A stretch of DNA of 64,000 nt from Macrolepiota albuminosa (taxonomy: Eukaryota; Basidiomycota; Agaricomycetes; Agaricales; Agaricaceae). Below the pieces are notes generated by a model. It saw only the letters and a program-made list of their open reading frames with translations, made no database searches and was not told the origin of the DNA. The stretch covers positions 3,394,947-3,458,946 of the forward strand of contig JAMWFC010000049.1 of the NCBI GenBank assembly GCA_027475525.1, written 5' to 3'. Shown here piece after piece: positions 59,149-64,000 of the stretch; positions within the stretch are counted from its first letter, which is position 1; each line of letters opens with the position of its first letter. The translations under genes and the position numbers were made by a program.

Positions 59149-59266
59149 TAGACCTGTGGTGTAACGGATAAATTGTCAATGTGTTCCATTGCTGGAGGCC
59201 TCCCCAAGACCAGAGGTTCGATTCCCCCCCACAGAATGCAGAGTTTGATGTGCAACTTTTTTTTTT
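59149..59266 (+). repeat. tRNA-derived SINE head with Pol III terminator
   Basis: A box TGGTGTAACGG (59157-59167), B box GGTTCGATTCC (59215-59225), and a run of ten T (59257-59266) as terminator. CTGTGG and CCACAG at the two ends can pair over six bases, but the acceptor and T stems do not fold properly, so I do not call it a tRNA gene. The A-box region matches the SINE at 21388-21792 (TGTGGTGTA-CGG). Confidence 0.55.
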
Positions 59267-59660
59267 AGTTCAACTAGCCTCCAGAGGCCTGTGTGGGCCT
59301 GTCAAAATATCTGCTGGTGGCCCACACAGGTCAGTGTGAGCCTGGGGAGATTTTTGTGGGCCTGCTGTATGGATGTCTGTTGGCTGCATGCGTTGGTCAA
59401 CCTGTGTCAGTCTGCAGGGCCCTTTCTTGGATGTCCATTGGCATTGGACATGGGAAATGGAGGGGAAGGGGGGCAGCAGCCTCAAGTTGTTGTTGGAGGA
59501 GGGAAGGGGGGAGAAAGGTGGGGAACCTTGAGGAAGGTGTACTCATGCACTGACATCTGTTAACAAGAGGGTTTTTATTCATGGGGCTGATGCCTGCTAA
59601 CAGCTGCTGGCTTCCGCTGGTGTCTGCTGGGCTTGCATGAGCATGCTGGTGCCCACCTTA

Positions 59661-59746
59661 TATCTATCTGCTGGACCATATTGTACAGCACATTGTGACG
59701 TGTTATCTATCCGCTGGACCGTGTTGTACAGCACATTGTGATGCGT
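59661..59746 (+). repeat. 43-bp tandem duplication
   Basis: TATCTATCTGCTGGACCATA... (59661) and TATCTATCCGCTGGACCGTG... (59704) are imperfect head-to-tail copies. Sequence around (59267-59878) otherwise shows no gene, only repeated words such as GCTGGTGGC and CTGCTGG. Confidence 0.7.
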
Positions 59747-59878
59747 CTGCAGCTCTATATTCTACGGCATGCTGAGGACTGGTCCGCTACAATATAGCAG
59801 ACTCCGCTGGACACGTATCATACAACACAAAGTGAGCTCCTCTACAATGTATGACACGTACCATTTTGATGTCTCTAT

Positions 59879-60199
59879 GTGGTGGAATCTATTGTGGATA
59901 GCAGATCTCAGATCATTTTGATGGCGGTGGACATCGCTAACAAGCTCGGGATTATTTACAATCCAGAAATAGTACTTAATATGCAGAGCACTAATGGTAC
60001 CGTTGATCAGTCCCTCGAATTGGCTTGTAACATCTCCTGTTCTATTGGCGACTTGACGTTCTATTTGCAGATTCATATTTTCTGGTCACCTGCTTACGAC
60101 TTATTGTTAGGAAGGCCTTTTGATGTATTAGCATGCTCAGTTGTAAAAACAATGTCAGAAGAAGAAACAACGCTAACTATTAGCGATCCCAACTCCTAG
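59879..60199 (+). pseudogene. gag: Gag-protease fragment
   Basis: 107 codons ending TISDPNS then TAG. It matches the protease of the intact element, but VDSGSQI is VDSRSQI, so the active-site glycine is replaced by arginine. It is truncated at the N-terminus, and a premature stop removes the basic C-terminus. Confidence 0.8.
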
Positions 60200-60232
60200 G
60201 CGAAGACCCTACATTACAGATGAGGTACACGA

Positions 60233-62042
60233 GTGTTTTCCAGCGCCATTGAGGAGATGAATGAGGAGGATCATGGAGATGAAGCAACAATCTTGGACTA
60301 TAACCATCGGACTGGGCAAGTAAACATTGTATCTTATACCCCATTAGCCCCTGACATCTTGAATTCTTCCTCATCTCTCACTAGTGATGCATTATCTTAC
60401 TTATATTTAACCACATCTGATATTACTGAAAACCTTTCTGCAGACACTTATTTTGTTTCTATACCCTCTTCCAAAGAGCTATTTATATCAGGGTTTGCTA
60501 CCCAAGGCCAACCTACATACAGTGCATTTGCTAATGCTAACACTCTGAAGCATAAAGGGGTACAAGTTAAGAAGAAGTATAAACCGGTAGCATTGAAAAC
60601 AAAACCAGTAGTGAGTTCAGTGTCTGAAGATTTTTGCATCAAGCAACATATCATAGGCGATCCACTAGCAACCTTACCCAAACTCAATCCAAACCCACTG
60701 CCATTTGAACCTACAGGACGGTTTACAATGGAGCGACGAGCACTATTTCATAGTGCCCACGATACTGGCTTTTTAACGACGGCAGAGTTGGACATACTCA
60801 ATGATATTATGCAGAAACACAACAAAGTGTTTGCATAGGACGACACGGAATGAGGCAAGCTAAGGACCAATTTCTTCTCACCAGTCATTATTCTGACCAT
60901 ACCGCACATCCTGTGGATGGAGCATAACTGACCTATACCACCAGGCATAGAAGCCAAAGTCTGTCAAATCATTCGCTCCAAGATAGTGGCAGGCATTTAC
61001 AAACCATTGAATTCAGCCTACCGCTTTCAGTGGTTTTGCATGCTAAAGAAAAACAGGAAGCTACGTATTGTCCATAGTTTGGAACCGCTGAACAAAGTCA
61101 CCATTCGTCATTCAGGGATACCACCTTTTCCAGATCACATCGCGGAATCTTTTGCAGGACGCATTTGTGGTGCTACCCTAGACTTAGACGTTGGCTATGA
61201 CAAGCGCTTAATCCACCCTTCATCAAGAGACCTCACAACGTTTCAGATGCCACTTGGCGCACTACGACTAGTGATGCTACCCATGAGATGGACTAACTCT
61301 GTACCGATATTCCATGATGACATTACATTTATATTGCAACCCAAAATCCCTCATAACATGCTAAGTTTTATAGATGACGTAGGAATCAAGGAACCAAAAG
61401 ATTGGTGCTTAATTAATGGGAAACCTGCGACACACCCAGACAATCTAAATATTTGAATAGCGCTATGGGAGTTTTTCCAACTAGTGAATTGAGTGCTTTA
61501 GCGGATGAAGTATTGCAGCAGCACTTTTTCTGGCCATAAGTTGATTCTTTGTGCACCCCAATTTAAGATTTTAGGACACGTCTGCATGCCAGAAGGAAGG
61601 GTTCTGGAAGCAAGCCGATTAGCGCTTCTCAAGAAATGGGGTACATGTCATAATCTTTCTAAAGTGCGCACATTTTTAGGCATGGTTGGCATTCTCTGAA
61701 TGTTTATACAAAATTTTGCACATTGAGCCCATGCGATGAATCACTTAATGTGGTCAGGAGTACCATTTGAGTTCGGCCCCAATCAGATTAATGCTCAGAG
61801 AAATCTAGTGAAGGCGCTACAGGAAGCAAAGCCACTGGTACCTATCAATTATATGGGATGGATTAGTATTGCACAGACCAGTAGCAGTGTTCCGCCTGCT
61901 TCCTTACTTAGCGCAAAGATGGATCTCTCTGCCACTGTCAGCATTAAACATTGATACTGCTAAACTGCGAAAATTGGAAGAAACAGAACTAGTGGACGAC
62001 GACAAGATGATGCCAGAAGAGGACATTCCCAATGAATCAACT
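60233..62042 (+). pseudogene. pol: Pol fragment with internal deletion
   Basis: Spacer domain (QVKKKYKPVALKTKP conserved exactly), then RT with FIDDVGIKEP (about 61369). Stops at about 60837, 60852, 60927, 61455, 61488, 61698 and 61722. The deletion described for the element brings the acidic C-terminus (TAKLRKLEETELVDDD) to 61955-62042. Confidence 0.8.
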
Positions 62043-63312
62043 TAGTTTTCAGACCATCAGACCAGGGGCGCTAAATTGTAGCGCCTGTAAGAAAATTTGA
62101 TTGGCAGAACGGTATAGTAATGGCTACAAAATACAAGAATGGCAAAAGGGAAGAAAAAACAAGACCAACATCTGACTTAGCAGCCAGCGACAAAGAAGAT
62201 GGCTACGTTACTCCCTAGCAGTGGCAAGGAATATATGATGAGGCATGTAGCAAAAATGGGCGGTAGAAGAGTGAGGCAGACCAAAAACAGAGGGATACTC
62301 AGATGGAGGTGAGAAGGGAGAGCTGTCATTACCGGTAAAGTGAGGTAGGACCTGGCATTCTTCAGGGACAAGAGGCGGAAGAGGAAGTAGGGTTAGCGTC
62401 TGAAGTAAGGGTTAGCGGCAAGCAAGATAAACCCAGGAGTGGAGACTGACAATACGGGAGGTCTCGGTTAGAAGCTGCTCCATAGAAAGCAGCATTCCAT
62501 GGATCGGAGGCTAGTATGGTAAAACGTCAATAGCGGCAATGGAGCATAAGGGGGGGGGGCAACTTACAGGATTTGGAGGCAAAGCGGTGGTGATCTCCTA
62601 CTCAGCGGCCAAGTGGGTAAGCAGAACATAGCGTTGATGGAGGATGAGAACATTGGGGTTAAAGTTTTGCCAACCACAGTCAGGAACACATTAAAAGAAG
62701 TCCTCTAGTCACTTGAGGATAAAAGGGGGAGAGGGCTTGGGCAGAGCTAGTAGCATGAAGAGAGTGTTCATATTGTGTGTGGGTTGGCAACGCTACATGC
62801 TAGCAGCGAAACATATATACCTGCAAGAGGTCCATGCAGGGTCGAGAGGTCTAGAGAAATGAAACATGTGCTACAGTTCATGTGTATTTCAACTACGGTA
62901 ATACAGCTATGAGAAAAATAACGAACAGCTGGAAACTGTCAAATCAGCGGTGTTTGAAGGTGATGGAATAGCCTCACCTAAGCGATGTAGAAAAAGGTAC
63001 ATGGAGAAGGGGCTGGTGCCTCAGGAGGGGAGTAGAAGGGCAGGACGACAAGGGAAAAAGTTAAGCGGAAGATCAGGAGGGCCTCTAAAAATACGAGTGG
63101 TGTTATATTTATGGGGCGACTAACGAGGTTATAGTCAGTAGAGGGAAAAAGAAAAAGAGGAGGAAAACAAACCAGATAATAGCTTTCATCAAGAAGCTGG
63201 TTGAGCCATGCTGCCAGATTTGTAGACTCAATTCCCTAAAAGAAGTAGCTATGAGATGGGAGTGAGAATACCAAAAATGATATGAACATGATAGGCCTGG
63301 CTCCAAGGCCTC
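62043..63312. other. Region expected to hold the antisense accessory gene, too decayed to read
   Basis: Short hairpin GGCGCTAAATTGTAGCGCC (about 62069-62087). Purine-rich plus strand throughout, as expected opposite a pyrimidine-rich degenerate gene. No frame longer than 65 codons on the minus strand aligns with the intact antisense gene. Confidence 0.35.
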
Positions 63313-63600
63313 TCAAAAGTCCAACCACTGTAGAGGATGGTCATCTCCCCAGATTTTGCAAGCGGCATGCAGCAAATGGCAGCGACAACTTAACTCCAGA
63401 ACCCCCACTGCCAGCTCAGGCACCCCTTCCACAGGATAGTAGTAAAAGAATGAAGTAGCACGATCCAGGAAGCTGGGGAGATCTATGGCAACGTGGGGCC
63501 AATCACAATGAGGAGTCCATGCAGCACCAGATAAAGTGGTCATAGCAAAGATTGATGAGAGTGCCTGATGATGAACAGGCAATTTATAGGCTAAGTGCAA
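63313..63600 (-). pseudogene. Possible N-terminal exon of the antisense accessory gene
   Basis: Minus-strand frame containing EGVPELAVGVLELSCRC followed by HPLQWLDF. It resembles exon 1 of the antisense gene in the intact element (EAPPNLVVAVMKLLERWYEVR). The position, downstream of and opposite to the pol fragment, is right. Weak similarity by eye only. Confidence 0.35.
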
Positions 63601-64000
63601 CTAGCAGTTAGCAGCAGCATGGGAGGGATCTTTGTAAAGAAGCACTAACCCTGCCAGGGATGACAGCCAATTAGAAGAGGCTGACTCAAATTAGTGTGCT
63701 TACTAGGACAGCAATATTCAATAATACTAGGGTCCAGCTGGGTGGCAAAGGCAATCTCCAGCATCTATTTCTTTATACATTAAACTTCTTGTATGCATTC
63801 ACTTATCATTTACAGACTATAATTTGCACTTCTAGCCTGGTGCAGTATTTGCTATTGACCACGCCAGCGAAGAGGATTTCTGCTATAATGATTTACTGAG
63901 TGTTTCCTCTTTTTTTTGTTTTCTTGAGTTTACTTACAAAACTTACAATTTCTTGGATCCAAAATCAGACTTTATTTTAGCTACGGCAGACAAAAAGAAG
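63601..64000. other. AT-rich end of window
   Basis: No supported gene. If the element at 59879 is continuous, its purine tract and LTR should lie here or beyond the window, but no TCTCCCCCC or GACTGTCCTCAGTC block is visible on either strand. Confidence 0.3.

Larger units (their letters stand above)
59879..62042 (+). mobile_element. Truncated and internally deleted family-1 element (sense plus)
   Basis: Begins abruptly inside the gag protease and runs to the pol C-terminus. It matches the intact element at 51306-45272 codon by codon for long stretches. Between about 61850 and 61865 it jumps from the start of RNase H directly to the last 60 codons of pol (VLHRPVAVFRLLPYLA...), so RNase H and integrase are gone. 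Gag N-terminus and 5' LTR are absent. Confidence 0.8.

Noticed and set aside
59149..59235. A tRNA gene
   Set aside because: A and B boxes are good, but the acceptor and T stems do not pair in the standard register and the anticodon arm is not recognisable; called a SINE head instead.

Overview
The window looks like a transposon-rich, accessory stretch of a filamentous fungus, most probably an agaricomycete basidiomycete (inference). The clues are short GT-AG introns of about 45-60 nt, chromodomain Gypsy elements, an ENA-type P-type ATPase relic, and nested LTR retrotransposons with long proline-rich, GC-rich accessory frames. No bacterial, organellar or CRISPR signal was seen, and no secondary-metabolite cluster.

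Layout. 1-5276: AT-rich degenerate DNA carrying a small complete gag-only Copia element (629-2256, TSD GGAAT), a 14-bp tandem repeat, and a diverged copy of the ATPase upstream region (about 5071-5276). 5277-10910: a young Ty3/Gypsy chromovirus (217-bp LTRs with one difference, TSD GTTAT). It has a Tf1/sushi-type self-priming site, a canonical -1 slippery heptamer, and two inactivating lesions in pol. 11053-16168 (minus): an intron-rich gene for a coiled-coil protein, the only apparently live host gene. 16652-20960: a decayed ENA-type cation ATPase gene, divergent from the coiled-coil gene across a 480-bp intergenic region.

21368-53161 is a nest of LTR elements. Two Gypsy families interleave. 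Family 1 has LTRs of about 0.95-1.07 kb bounded by TGATGAC...CCTATCA as read opposite to gag-pol. Family 2 is a chromovirus family with LTRs of about 740 bp bounded by TGTCATGACC...GGAACCTGACA. A nearly intact 11.1-kb family-1 element (41526-52636) has jumped into a family-2 LTR and made a 4-bp CCGG duplication. A family-1 solo LTR (38773-39846) sits in a family-2 pol, also at CCGG. A Copia 3' end and a tRNA-derived SINE are also embedded.

53162-64000 holds an integrase relic followed by an open 323-codon frame, a probable LTR (56453-56680), a repeat-protein pseudogene, several tRNA-like SINE heads, and an internally deleted family-1 element (59879-62042).

The most interesting feature is that both Gypsy families carry an accessory gene between pol and the sense-strand 3' LTR, in antisense orientation and split by introns. 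In the 11.1-kb element it resolves into six exons and 649 codons with a six-cysteine cluster, a basic stretch and a probable coiled coil. Because its introns are antisense to the genomic RNA, they would not be removed during retrotransposition. All homology statements rest on reading and comparing the sequence by eye; no database search was run.
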